From Trichopria drosophilae (Eukaryota > Arthropoda > Insecta > Hymenoptera > Diapriidae), in assembly GCA_030407085.1 (NCBI GenBank), contig CM059582.1:138067001-138131000 (forward strand): a DNA stretch of 64,000 bases, read 5' to 3'. Each line of letters opens with the position of its first letter. The first letter of the stretch is position 1. The notes beneath the pieces were generated by a model that saw only the letters and a program-made list of their open reading frames with translations, ran no database searches and was not told where the DNA came from. A program made the translations under genes and the position numbers. Positions 44,339 to 55,501 of the stretch are shown here, in pieces.

Positions 44339-47300
44339 TGTAACGTGGCAAAACACGTTACAGTGCTATCTGCCACGAGACTCACAACGGAGATAACTTA
44401 AGGGGGGGACTGGTCTTCAAGAACCGCTAATATTTCGAATGGGTGCAATTTCCGAAATGATTTCTTCACCTTATAGGGGGGACTGCTCCGAAGAAGCGCT
44501 AGTGTTTATTTTGGTGATGACGTCATTCGGCTCTTTTTGAATGTTATATGTTAAGAATCTGCCGGGAGGCTTTTATCCAAGGAGGAATGTTGCCATTATA
44601 GGGGGGACTGCTCCGAAGAAGCGCTACTTTTTAATATGGCAACAAATTAGGATTGATATTCGTTATTAATCTGCCGGGAGGCTTTTATCCAAGGGGGAAT
44701 GTTGTCATTATAGGGGGGACTGCTCCGAAGAAGCGCTAATTTTTAATAAGACAACAATTGAGACATAGAATTCGTAGTTTAGGAATTAATAATTGATAAT
44801 TATAAAAGTAGCTATAATTCGGGTTATTAGTCAGTATTTAATTTTATTTTGATATTGCATGCGATAAATATTTCATGTGTAAACATGGGTATTCGCATGT
44901 GCTTTGTTTTGGAAGTCGGATCAAGGACGGCCTTTTTTTCGATTTCCAGAAGTACGAGACCCGAACATCCAGGGTATATCGTCAAGCACGCTGCTTATTG
45001 CGGGCGTGCAGGGGGGGGGGGGACGACGCGTGGAGATTCTGGAATGTTCGCGAAGGAGAGGGTACGCGAGGGCGACGTGACGAAACTTCGCGAACATTCG
45101 AGAAGCATAAGAAAAGAGTACCGGGAGGGGACGGCCAGTCGTGTGTGCCCGTACGGGCCGCGGGGCTCTCCCTACCACCACGATCGCGGTAGAGAGGTGG
45201 TAAACGGCGGCCGGCGGGGCGCGAGCGTCGCGATTCCAACCGACGCGTCGGATCGGCAGTCTGTAGCAGTCCATGGCCGTCCGTGGTAGTCAATTGGGAC
45301 AGTCCGTTGGTAGCAGCCCTGGAGCCTATAGGTACGCCTGGTCATCAAAAGGTACCAACAGCCCTGAGCGCAAATAGTTTCGGCTACGAAGTCTTTCCGT
45401 ACGCCAATATTTTGATTCTTTGTGCTCACGGCTGTTTAAATAAAATGCGCTTTTCCGATTGTCCGTTGCCGTTTCGCGAGTGAAAGTGAAAATGAAAAAC
45501 GCGAATCGCCTTCGGTTATCTGAGTCGGGTTTTCGGTTCATATCGTGCTCCGGTAAACTTCTGCTTTGGCTGCGAATTTCTCTAGGGTTATCTTCCAGGA
45601 ATCTTTCTTTTCGCGGAGAATATCTCAATTAGATTCTTTAACGCGACTGTGGTTATCTCTCGTTGTTTTATTCGGCCTACTCGGGAAAATTATGGTTATC
45701 TTACGCTGCTTGTTTGTTCTCGTTACTTTCGGAAAGACGAAGCCCAAAGGCCACGCGCGTCGGTATGGTTAACTATCGGAAACGTGATCGAAGACCGTTC
45801 TCTTAAAATTCTGTGAGATGCTTCGGTAAGAGGATAACTTCGTCCTTTCGAGGACTTCAGGAAAAAGCCGTCATTTGATTATCTTTTGTGATCGTTCGGT
45901 ATCCGGGAGAAATAACTAGCGGTTCGGGTGAACGTAAGATCGAATCTAGTGTGGTTACCTTTATCGTCTCGAAAGTGCGTGTCCGGTGATCGGAAATAAA
46001 GACGGTAACGAAAACGGAAATATGACGCGTGAAAAGCAAACTCCGCCGAACGTGATGCTTTGTGACGTCACACCGCGACGCCGACAAGATGGCCGCCGGT
46101 TCCGATCCGCGGTCCGCGACGCGATCTCCAGTTGGCTTGGCGAGCCGTTAACTAGCATGGTCGACATTTTAAACTCATAGTCCGGCTTCTTATGATCGAA
46201 AACGTAAGCTCGTTAATTTTACCTTGGTTCGCTGGATCGCTCTTGTGAGCGATCGTATCTTGAACTTCCTGGTTATCTCTTCACTCTGTTAGAGTGAACA
46301 CTGTGGTTATCTGTTATCTTGTCCCTCTTGTGAGGTGGCGCTATCTTATGAATTAACGAGCGGACTTTTTGTGCAATAAGAAGGTTTTTCTCGGATAATA
46401 CTCCAGCCGATCTGTCGGTAAGGAAAGGACCATGCGTGCGATGCTAACTGGCCCGGGCCCGGGCCCTCCGCGCGGTTAAGTTACCGAGATTGCTGAACTA
46501 CGAGCAATCTTGTGGGGCCAAGGCTATCTCGCACTGCCGGAAGGTAGTGCCGTGTTTTTGTTATGTTTTTGTACGTGAGGCTAACTGTCTCTACGGAGAC
46601 GCTAAAATTGTTGCGTATAAGTGTGAGTGCGTTAACTTGAATAGCAGTGTCCGCGGTAAACGATAGCGTCCGGGTGATCCGTGTCAATTTAGTAACGAAA
46701 GCGCGGATGGTTAGATTAGGGAATTCGGGAATCAATCGGTTTGTTAATTCACGTGCTATGTTGGAGTGGGTTTCGGGTGACGTAATTTTGGTGATTTGTC
46801 AGGGTTTAGTAGATTTCAGAAAAGGGGTATAATCTGTCAATTTGGTCGGTCTCGGTAACGTTCATGTGGTACAGACAACGTCGTTCAGTGTAATTTCGGT
46901 ATGAGATTCGTGTAAGTTCGTGTAGGTATGGTAGTGTCGTTTTGGGGAGAGCGCGTGTGTATCGGGCGAGCACGGTTCCTCGACAGGTTCGTCACAGGGC
47001 GCCGCGACCGCGTGCGAAAGTTCCGACCGAGTCCGTCGCAAGGTAGCGCGCTTCGAAAGTCCTTGTCGAGTTCGTTGGCGGGCACCCCGTCTTTAGGAAG
47101 TCCGGGTAGAGTTCGTCGCCAGGCACCACGTGCGTAAAGTCCCTGTCGAGTTCGTCGCAGGGCATCGTATTACGAAGTCCCTGTCGAGCTAACGCGTCGG
47201 GGAATCGCGTGTCGTCCCGTATCGGGGAATCGTGTGTCGTCGCGTAGTTGGGAATCGCGAATAGAATTTGGCGTCCGTGATTTGGAGCGCGAGAGAGGGC

Positions 47301-47595
47301 TCGATGAACGTGGTGAACCGTCCTCGTCGGCCGTGGTCGCGTAGTCTTTAGTCTGCGCCAGAGAATACCGCCCTCTCCCTTGCCGAGCCGGGAACTCGGG
47401 ACTGAGCTAGCGGGCACACCAGCGCGTGCGGCGCGCCCATAAATTTGTCGAGCTTCGGCTCGGCTGGCGCCCTCTCTTACCTTCCAGCGCGCCGTGCGGA
47501 TTTTTGTGGCCCCCCGGAAAAGTTCGGTTTTTTGCAGGCGGCCACGAGCGACAACGACGGACGGTGGTGGCGAAGAAGTCGGGGCGGGGGTCACA
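44339..47595 (-). mobile_element. ~3.26-kb solo-LTR-like element (copy B)
   Basis: Minus orientation: begins TGTGACCCCCGCCCCG at 47595 and ends CACGTTACA at 44339. ATAT duplications lie at 44335-44338 and 47596-47599. It matches copy A throughout, with the non-LTR insertion absent, and carries the same 39-bp minisatellite, GATAACC array (reversed) and 3' repeat block (four units, 44405-44745). It interrupts PolB. The long minus-strand frame 46992-47981 is a chance fusion of PolB with LTR sequence and is not a gene. Confidence 0.8.
45510..46310 (-). promoter_or_regulatory. GATAACC array of LTR copy B
   Basis: Read on the plus strand as GGTTATC near 45516, 45588, 45652, 45693, 46272 and 46303, with degenerate versions at ~45878 (TGATTATCT) and ~45953 (TGGTTACCT). 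The positions correspond to those in copy A, so the array is a property of the family. Confidence 0.55.
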
Positions 47596-50500
47596 ATATT
47601 AATATCGCGTTTTATACAATCATATACATCATCACACTTTAATTCATAAATTAAACTATTGGTATCGGTATATAACAATTTCGCCTTTTCTTTAAATTTT
47701 TCTAAAACATAATCGTAATGGAACTCGTACAATTTAGTCTTAGAAATATCTAAAATAGACATTACGACATATATAGGCTTATCTATAACTACTTCTAATT
47801 TTTTTAGTTGTAACGCGACCAAGTCTTCATTAAATATTACTATTCGATGAAAATTTGGTTTCGAAATGAACGCTTCAACGCCATATCTTCCATCCCATTT
47901 CGATTTTAAACTCACGTCCACTCTTTTACGAACATTCTCCATGGTTTTCCCAAATACCGCATTGTTCATCAATTTATACAATTTTTTTTCAAAATCATTT
48001 GTCGCAACTGTGCGGAGTTTGTTTATTCAAATCAATGCACAACTTTAACCATGGAGACTGCTTGAATTTTAGTATCCTATGAATTGTATGTAAAATAATA
48101 CCGTGGGTGAGCGCTTGCTTTAAATTTCAGTAATGTATGACATAGCGTTCCTTGTCATTTAATGTAGCGAGTAATTTCGGTTGTTTTGAATCGGGCGGAA
48201 CTGCTCGCTCGGGGCATAGCGGGAGATCTTTCTGCTTGTTGTGTATTTCTCCAGGGTATGTCAAGTCGACTTCGAGAATATATCCAATTTCCGAGTCATC
48301 AGGTACATTTTCAAACTCAACGTTTTCCACCCATTTGAAACCTCCGGTAGGCAGGGATTGAGTCATTGCCCACCCATATAGACTGTTTATATCGAAGTAC
48401 CTTAGGTACTTTGCCTCTTTTGAAACGTCATAATCAGGCATGTATTTGTTATTTGCCTTCGCGTACCGCTTTGAGCATTGAGAAAGACCTCCCCTTATAC
48501 CGCTCTGGATAAACATTATCATGTCTATATCCATAAGTAATTCCAACTCTACTCGAGTATGCTTGAGAGCACAGTCTCAAATATATTCAGGTAGAGTGTA
48601 ATAATGTGCAGGATCTAAACCGTGAGATTTCAACAGAGTTGTGCGAAAATTTTCAAAGATATCTGCAAGTAGAAGGACATCTGTTTTCAAATATAAGTCT
48701 GAATACTCACCCAGAGTATTACACTTAAATACGTTCCACACATTCATCGCATGTACATAATCATTCTCACTGACATCACACTCGTACAGTGTATTAAAAA
48801 ATTTGTCTCGAGAAGGAAGGACATGATTGATCTAGGACGCTCATTTCTTTTACGTAATCGTAGGGGAAAATTCCCTTACGTGTTAATAAATTGAATTTTT
48901 CCTCATTTGGAAAGTGGGATTTTAAAATTGTTTTTTTTTTAACTTAAATAAGACGCCAACTTTTCGAGGGAGCAGTTTAAAAATCTAAGCGAATCTAAAA
49001 ATGTTAATCTAATTTTAGTGTCCTTGACACATTTGATTATAGAAATATACTTTTCCATATTGCATGGAATGATATTTATGTCTCCCTCGAAACAATTGGT
49101 GACTTCGCGAATTAAAAAATGAGCGTCGTAACCACTTAAATTGTGGAATATAACAGGAATATTAAAACTAAATTTATAATTAATATTAAACCTATTATGC
49201 GCAGTACCTCGAAATTGATCATTGAGGTGATCGTGATCCCTGACTGAAACATCTTAGTCGGTAAACGAGCCCCCGCAGATGTGGCACATCGTCGCCGACA
49301 GAAATGTATTTTCTTCTTTCGGTGTCAAGCTCATCGGCTTCGTGTCCAGCAAAATTTGGAACAAATAAAAATCATCCGCTATTAATTAAGATTGAAGAAT
49401 AATTGAAAATATAAAATGTATTATATTAGTTTAAGTTAAATTTGTATTAAGTTACGATGTTAAAAAAAAAGAATAAATAAAGATATCAATTATATAAAGT
49501 AAGTGTTTACCCGATTGACTTCCTCAGACAACTCCCACAATTCCTCAGCAAACCAGGAAGCTGAGTTGGACCCTCGGTGTGAGCGGTATCGGGACAAGGA
49601 TGAGTCATGGTTACAGTGCAGATAGTATCCTACACTATAAATCTTGTGTTGCTTGTAGGCGTTTTTGGGGGCTGTCTCCAATTCCACTTTCACGAGGAGA
49701 CACTCGGTGTCGGCGTATATTATGAAAGGGACCTGCATCGCACGACCGAAATTTTTAAATTTTAAAGTGTTTTGTTCCGGTACTTTAACTGCACATTCAT
49801 TCATTTTACAGCAATTGATTTTATGAGCACACAATTTCTCATCGCTATGAAAATAGTGAAGACATCAATTACAGACATGTTTCCCACTTTTTTCTGCTGC
49901 ACTGTGCACCTACTAGCCGAGATAAATTCTTAATCCAACAGTCATGATAATTACTGCTGTCATCCTCCTCGACTTCAACTTCATCGGACACCAAAGACGA
50001 GGATGGGCATAGTACTTTCTTTTGTTTTTCCGACACGAGAAGCAGGTTCACGTGGCGCTCCTTTTCATCGATGGTTAAGTGTACGGGTAGTACCTCTTTC
50101 TTCCTATCGGGTACGATGAAGACATTCACTGAAATGTCATTTTGCTTTTCAAACGTCGGTATATCTTTGAGTGCCACTGGGAAACTGATGCCGTCAAATT
50201 TAAGATGTGCATAATCCGGATACGATGCTGGTCTGTCCAAATTTTTAGTATTAAATGGGAATAATGCAGACATTATCGCCCAAGCGAAGCAGTCATTCCC
50301 AAATACTTTCACATTGATCACGGCCTTTTTATCTTTGACCCACTTTGGCAAATCTATCCATGATCCGGCACGCATTGGGTTGTATTTTGCTATTTGTATA
50401 GCGAGTGAATTTATGGCGGATGACGTCCAGCCACTGCCCCGTTCTTGAAATTCTTCAAGTTGAGGTAGGATGACACTCTTTACTTTTTCACCATACCACT

Positions 50501-51050
50501 CGTTAAAGTTGGTAGTTGTGCATATTTCAGAGCTTTTATTTGAAAAGAATTTGTTATCCTCTTCCTGCATACCGAGTAGACATTGTCCAGAAAACACCAT
50601 GCACACCTTGACACAGTGGAATTCCTTTACTACCTCATGCACATAGTTAATGATGGTAGTTTTTGCCTCTTCCAAAAACATTGCGGGGTCCAAATATTTT
50701 AAATTCACCACCAGTCCAGTAAGAAGGCGATTGTTGAAGGCGGATTGAACGTTTTCCTCGAGAACGAGATTTCCTTGAGGTGCTTTATCCTCCTTAATCT
50801 GTCAGCAGCTGTAACTTTCTGTACCGTGATGCGATGAATACTTGTCTCCAACGATATCTTCACACCATTTGGAATGTGAGGATTGGTCCTTAAGAATAAG
50901 TTGATTTTCTCAATCTTTTTGGTGGCTCGCGAATGAAGTTGGAAAACTGGTCTTTAGTAGCGTCTTCTTCAAGAGTCTTGTAAATCCTCTTCAAGGCCTC
51001 CTCCCACGAGGAAAAAATTTTCTTGACATCTACCATATTGATGTAGAAAT
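47596..51050 (-). pseudogene. Polinton protein-primed DNA polymerase B, N-terminal and central part
   Basis: Minus-strand pieces in several frames. 50711-49869: CFAWAI-type N-terminal region. 49834-49490: exonuclease motif FIIYADTECLL (Asp and Glu of Exo I). ~49300-48560: exonuclease continuation (VIFHNLSGYDAHFLI) with frameshifts and stops. 48546-48127: polymerase motif A region [12 protein letters not shown]. 47981-47596: KLMNNAVFGKTMENVRKR (motif B) and motif C LYTDTNSLIYE. Motif C should be DTD; the codon at 47658-47660 encodes Asn, removing a catalytic metal ligand. The reading stops at the ATAT site and resumes at 44334. 51050-50712 carries a possible further N-terminal segment in another frame. 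It would replicate the element from a protein primer. Confidence 0.88.
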
Positions 51051-51750
51051 ACAATATTTGAAATATAGCTGCTTACGTGCTGTCAAACACTGTCTTCCAT
51101 TTGCCCAAGCACATAGCATTTATACATAGTCCATCCTGAAGAGGGAAAAAAACGGTATCCACATAGACACCGGAACGCGACATTCCTTTAAAACGATGAT
51201 TTAGAAATATTTGAATTAGGCTGCCTCCTTTCTATTACGTCACGGATTGCCGAAATTTGGGAAAGAGAAAATGTTTTTAAGAAATTGTGCAATGACCTTT
51301 TAAACGCGTCTGGACCTGTATACATTTTCGAAAGTTTCGGGAAAACAAATGTACGGTAAATAAGTGATCGATCGATAATCAACGGGAAATATAGATGCTA
51401 GATGGAACAAATTTTGTAATGGGGCTAGACAACTTCAAACTGGTATTTAGACTAATTGTGACGAAGATTGGAGGAAATCTAAACTTTCAATTCATCAAAA
51501 AAAATAAGTAAGCTCTGACATACGTCGGTAACGGTATGTCATATTGAAGGTGAGATTTCCCATTAGGGGCATTTAAAAGATCGAAAGATATATACATAAC
51601 GCGACATTATTAATCTTGTATGCAGTTTCGGGAAAACAAATGTACGGTGAATAAGTGATCGATGGATAATCAACGACCGGGAAAACGGTATACTGCTAAT
51701 GTTAATGGAACTAACAAAGAGTATGCGAGAGCATACATTTTATTTTTTGT
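51051..51750. other. Spacer with a ~50-bp direct repeat
   Basis: Two copies of GTTTCGGGAAAACAAATGTA followed by CGGTRAATAAGTGATCGATSGATAATCAACG at 51336-51390 and 51628-51678 lie ~290 bp apart. No ORF with a domain. It may include the eroded right end of the Polinton, but no partner of its left end was found. Confidence 0.45.
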
Positions 51751-51800
51751 TATGCCTGTAGAAGCCAAGTAAACGATGCTTAATTCATTATAATGATATA

Positions 51801-53164
51801 TTATTGATTCAAGTATAAATGCTTGTTTATCTGCAGGTGGATAAGTAACTTGATAGTCTTTTTAGTAATAATTTGAATTAATTTATTCTGTAGTCGCTGT
51901 AACGGATTAATTACATTGTTGTATGCGCCACTCCACGCAATGAGGCCATAACTTAATAAATTGTGAAAAAGAGCATAGTAGATTGCCATTAGTGATTTCA
52001 TGTTTAACGATTTTGATAGTTTATAAAATATAAATAATAAATATCTAGTCTTCCTTATCAATAATTCTACTTGTTTATCCCACTTCATATGGCAGTCTAT
52101 TATGATTCCTGGATATTTAGTAAAATCGAAATGCTTTACTACTAGGTTATTTATTTTAATTTCAATATTACTTGGCAGGCTATCTTTGTATATGCCAAAA
52201 GGAATAAAAACTATTTTATTAATGTCTAAAGACAAACGATTTACATTAACCCAATTAGAGACGTAATCAAGGTAAATATTCATTTTTGTCTGAGCCTTAA
52301 ACCATGTTTCGTCGGAACTTAGAATGACAGTGTCATCTGCATAGGAAACTATGCTTTTTGGTAGAAGAAAATCAAGCAAATCGTTTATATACACTATAAA
52401 CAAAAGAGGTCCCAGGATGGTTCCCTGAGGCACCCCACTTGTTAATAATTTGTACTCACTAAAACTAGTGGAAATTCTTACTGATTTATATCTACGTAAC
52501 AAATAGTCTAGTAGTCATTTTAATGATAATCCTCTTATTCCATAAGAATTTAACTTGCTTATTAAAATTTCATGTTTAACTGTTATCGAGCGCTTTAGCA
52601 AAATCTAAAAACGTTGCTATAGTTGGTCTATTAATATCTAGTTTTTCATAAATATGCTGTGTAACAAAAGCCAGAGCGTCATTTGTTCCTACAAATTTCA
52701 TAAAGCCGTACTGATCGGAACATATTTTTCCACATGCATTTAAAAAATTTGATAATCTATCGTGTATATTTTTTTCTAGTATTTTTGCTATATTTGATAT
52801 AAGGGATATAGGCCAATAGTTAGTTGCTACGTTCTTAGCACCTAATTTGTGAATAGGTATTACCACTGCTTTTTTGAGTGCGAATGGCCATTCTGCTTTT
52901 GCAATGCACAAGTTAAAAATATATGGTAGTGGTGAACTTATGTATTTAGCAATTTTCTTTAATACTTTAGTGCTTAACAGTTTTAACACCCATTTTTGAA
53001 ATTATAGATTGAATCTCGAATTGGCTTGTTGGTTTTAAGAATATGGATTTTGGGTTAATTTTTGTGTTTTTATTCAGGTCAGTAAAATGTGTAATTTTGT
53101 TCGCTAATAATGGGCCAATATTACAGAAAAATTCATTGAACTCTACATTTTCCGATATTGCCAT
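51801..53164 (-). pseudogene. Reverse transcriptase region of the minus-strand non-LTR element
   Basis: Frames 53164-52967, 52989-52576 and 52502-51801. Seen in order: FFCNIGPLLANKI (linker), YISSPLPYIFNL, VVIPIHKLG, NYWPISLISN (canonical YRPIS altered to YWPIS), FLDFAKALDN (first catalytic Asp), GVPQGTILGPLLF, and SYADDTVIL with the catalytic Asp pair, then thumb sequence to the stop at 51801. Frame breaks near 52575 and 52975 inactivate it. Confidence 0.85.
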
Positions 53165-53482
53165 CTACTATGAGGCATTGAACATAATCTTTTTTATCAG
53201 TATTTTTACTGTTTAGTTTGTTTTGAACAAACCTCCAGAGTTGTTTAGAGTTTAACCTTTTATCTTCAAACAATTTTTGTCATAGTAATATTTGGCTTGT
53301 GCAATAGTTTTATTTAGGACTTTTACATAATTAAGGTAATTGGTTTTATAGATCTCATTATTAGGATTTTTCTCAAAGCCAAGTACAACCTTTCTTTTTC
53401 TTTGCGAGAATTTACAGTGGCTGGTGTTATCCATTTTTTCCTACATTTAGTATATGCTTTTTTTCTTTTTAACGGTGGCTTT
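53165..53482 (-). pseudogene. Linker between endonuclease and RT, frameshifted
   Basis: Two overlapping minus-strand frames (53535-53323 and 53434-53252) contain the basic linker (KRKKAYTKCRKKWITP, YDKNCLKIKG) found between the endonuclease and RT in this type of ORF2. An indel near 53420 separates them. Confidence 0.6.
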
Positions 53483-53932
53483 CTATATAATCTTGGTAAT
53501 CTTTTTGATAATAAATTCAACAGCTTCATTAACATCGTACATTGTGGTAACTACTGGCCAGTTCTCATATTTGCAATACTTATCTAGCTTAATGTAATCA
53601 ATATAAGTGTTATATGTGGGAGTATTTAAATGTTTATTATAAGCTTTCATAGAGACAAATAGTGGAAAATGATCATTGAAAAGATTATTATATTTTATTG
53701 ATTTTATTTCAATTATGGTTGATTTTATATAAAAATTATCGATGCAATAACCGGTAGTGGAATTACAGCCATGTGGCCTTGTAACAATATTAAAATATGG
53801 TCTATATCCAGCTTCTAAAAAATTATTCAACAAATCTAAACTATGATTATCGTGGCTTAATATGTCAATGTTAAAGTCTCCAATTATAAAATGGTTCTCT
53901 ATTCCTTTATTATCATTTAAATAATAATTCAA
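53483..53932 (-). pseudogene. Endonuclease C-terminal half
   Basis: 149 codons. FIIGDFNIDIL supplies the catalytic Asp, CIDNFYI the conserved Asp-Asn, and FNDHFPLFV the catalytic Asp-His of an APE-type endonuclease. The counted ATG at 53932 is internal; the protein originally continued across the inserted TIR element to 57116. Confidence 0.82.
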
Positions 53933-54137
53933 GATATGTACAAAATCTTGTTTTTTAATATCATGACTTCTATATAATGCACCCTACTCGAAAAGGAGGA
54001 TAGAAAAGCATAGAAAAGTATAGAAATTCTGCGTGATTCGTATGCTTTTGAATCCTATTTTTGGCACATAATGTAAATCTATCAATTCTTATCCTATCTG
54101 AATACTTCAAGTAAAGCCATTGTTAATATTTTTCTAT

Positions 54138-54891
54138 TAATAATCAAAATGATTTATTGGGAAGACGGCATACATACTGAATGTAAACAAAGGAAAAATA
54201 AACAATGCGTCGTTCTAATGCGAACAACCGGAAAAGATTTAACTTAAACGGAGATATTTAAGGCCAGAAAAAGTTATTTTACTATTGGTTTTATATGGAA
54301 AACAAACCCCACCTGCATTTAATTTTATTAAAACTATTGCATTATATAAAAAATTCTCTCAACTAGAGAATTGCATTATTTTATATATATATTTATCAGG
54401 GTTCCCCAAGATTTTAAAACGTTTCTCGTTTAAAATCTCTATTCTAAATTTACGTTTCTTCGAGTTTTTTCCCCCAAAAACTCGAAAAAACGTTACATTT
54501 ATAAAATTACACATAAATTAAATAATCGAGTCCAGGGTAAGGCTGCTGTGATCCCTGCTGATGAGCACACAGTCAGCAGCCAAGTGCGAAACTCGTTTTT
54601 TATATAATGCATTAGTTTTAATAAAATTAAATACAGGTGGGGTTTGTTTTCCATATAAAACCAATAGTGAACTAACATTTTCTGGCCTTAAATATCTCCG
54701 TTTAAGTTAAATCTTTTGCGGTTGTTCGCATTAGAACGACGCATTGTTTATTTTTCCTTTGTTTACATTCAGTATGTATGCCGTCTTCCCAATAAATCAT
54801 TTTGATTATTAATAGTTTAAAATAAGCGGCGAAGAAGAAATACAATTTTAATGCTTTCTCTCAACTAGAGAATTGCATTATTTTATATATA
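54138..54891. mobile_element. Foldback element with central hammerhead, 15-bp TSD
   Basis: TTAATATTTTTCTAT lies at 54123-54137 and 54892-54906, a perfect 15-bp target duplication. Inverted arms (54138-~54352 and ~54598-54823) surround a spacer with the ribozyme. A 35-bp motif starting CTCTCAACTAGAGAATTGCA occurs both in the spacer (54356) and at the right end (54858), so the element looks like one unit plus an inverted partial copy of itself. It contains no ORF of note. Long duplication plus an inverted 5'-truncated-like copy is the pattern of retroelement insertions such as Penelope-like elements. Confidence 0.82.
54527..54595 (+). ncRNA. Type III hammerhead ribozyme (copy 2)
   Basis: Stem III CGAGU, cleavage base C at 54532 (GUC), stem I CAGGG with CCCUG, core CUGAUGA (54558-54564), stem II GCAC with GUGC, core GAA (54588-54590), then ACUCG closing stem III. 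All core bases are canonical. Loop I contains GGCUGCUG and loop II CAGCAGCC, an 8-nt complement. Cleavage is predicted after 54532. Fold seen in sequence; activity not tested. Confidence 0.88.
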
Positions 54892-55039
54892 TTAATATTT
54901 TTCTATCCATTAGGTAAAATCAATAAATTTCTATTCCAATCGTGTATAGAGAATCAATCCAAATGTATCTCATTACACTTTTATCATTATGTATCCTAAA
55001 AATTTATAGAAATTCTATCAAAACGAATCAAAATGTGAT

Positions 55040-55450
55040 TTTTATATTTTTACGGTCCAGGTCGACCGCTCCGTAGTTTTTGGTGTCTAGGTATTCCGCA
55101 CCGTAGTTTTCCACCGTCCAACGAAAACTATGGAGCGGTCGACCTAGACGGCGAAAAACTATGGTGCGGAACACCTGGACAACGAAAACTATGGAGCGGT
55201 CGACCTAGACGGCGAAAAACTATGGTGCGGAACACCTGGACAACGAAAACTATGGTGCGGAACACCTGGACAACGAAAACTATGGTGCGGAACATCTGGA
55301 CAACGAAAACTATGGAGCGGTCGACCTAGACGGCGAAAAACTATGGTGCGGAACACCTGGACAACGAAAACTATGGAGCGGACCACCTGGAGACGGCGAA
55401 AAACTATGGTGCGGAACACCTGGACAACGAAAACTATGGACCAGACCACT
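55040..55450. repeat. Minisatellite of ~30-bp GAAAACTATGG units with inverted start
   Basis: From ~55112 to 55450 units of GAAAACTATGGNGCGGNNCACCTGGA and a sister unit with GTCGACCTAGACGGCGAA alternate, about 12 in all. 55050-55110 carries the same units in reverse orientation. The long minus-strand frames here come from the repeat. Confidence 0.85.
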
Positions 55451-55501
55451 TGAAGAACAAAACACTACACGCGTGTGTCTGCGAGCGCGCATGTGTATGT
55501 A

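Larger units (their letters stand above)
36534..51060. mobile_element. Decayed Maverick/Polinton element
   Basis: A coherent set of Polinton genes: major and minor capsid proteins, a basic hydrophobic structural protein and a PLA2-like protein on the minus strand (37060-40043); packaging ATPase, DUF8207 protein, fibre-like protein and retroviral-type integrase on the plus strand (40122-43350); and protein-primed PolB on the minus strand (43926 to ~51050). PolB is split by solo-LTR copy B. Terminal inverted repeats and the 6-bp duplication expected of Polintons were not found, so ends are approximate and may have been lost when LTR copy A landed at the left. Almost every gene carries a frameshift or stop. 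All genes are AT-rich compared with the LTRs. Confidence 0.9.

Noticed and set aside
28477..47595. The two inverted ~3-kb repeats as Polinton terminal inverted repeats
   Set aside because: Each copy has its own ATAT duplication and TG...CA ends, and copy B lies inside PolB, so they are independent insertions rather than Polinton ends.
46992..47981. 329-codon minus-strand ORF as one gene
   Set aside because: It fuses PolB (down to 47596) with LTR sequence by chance; the junction is the LTR insertion site.
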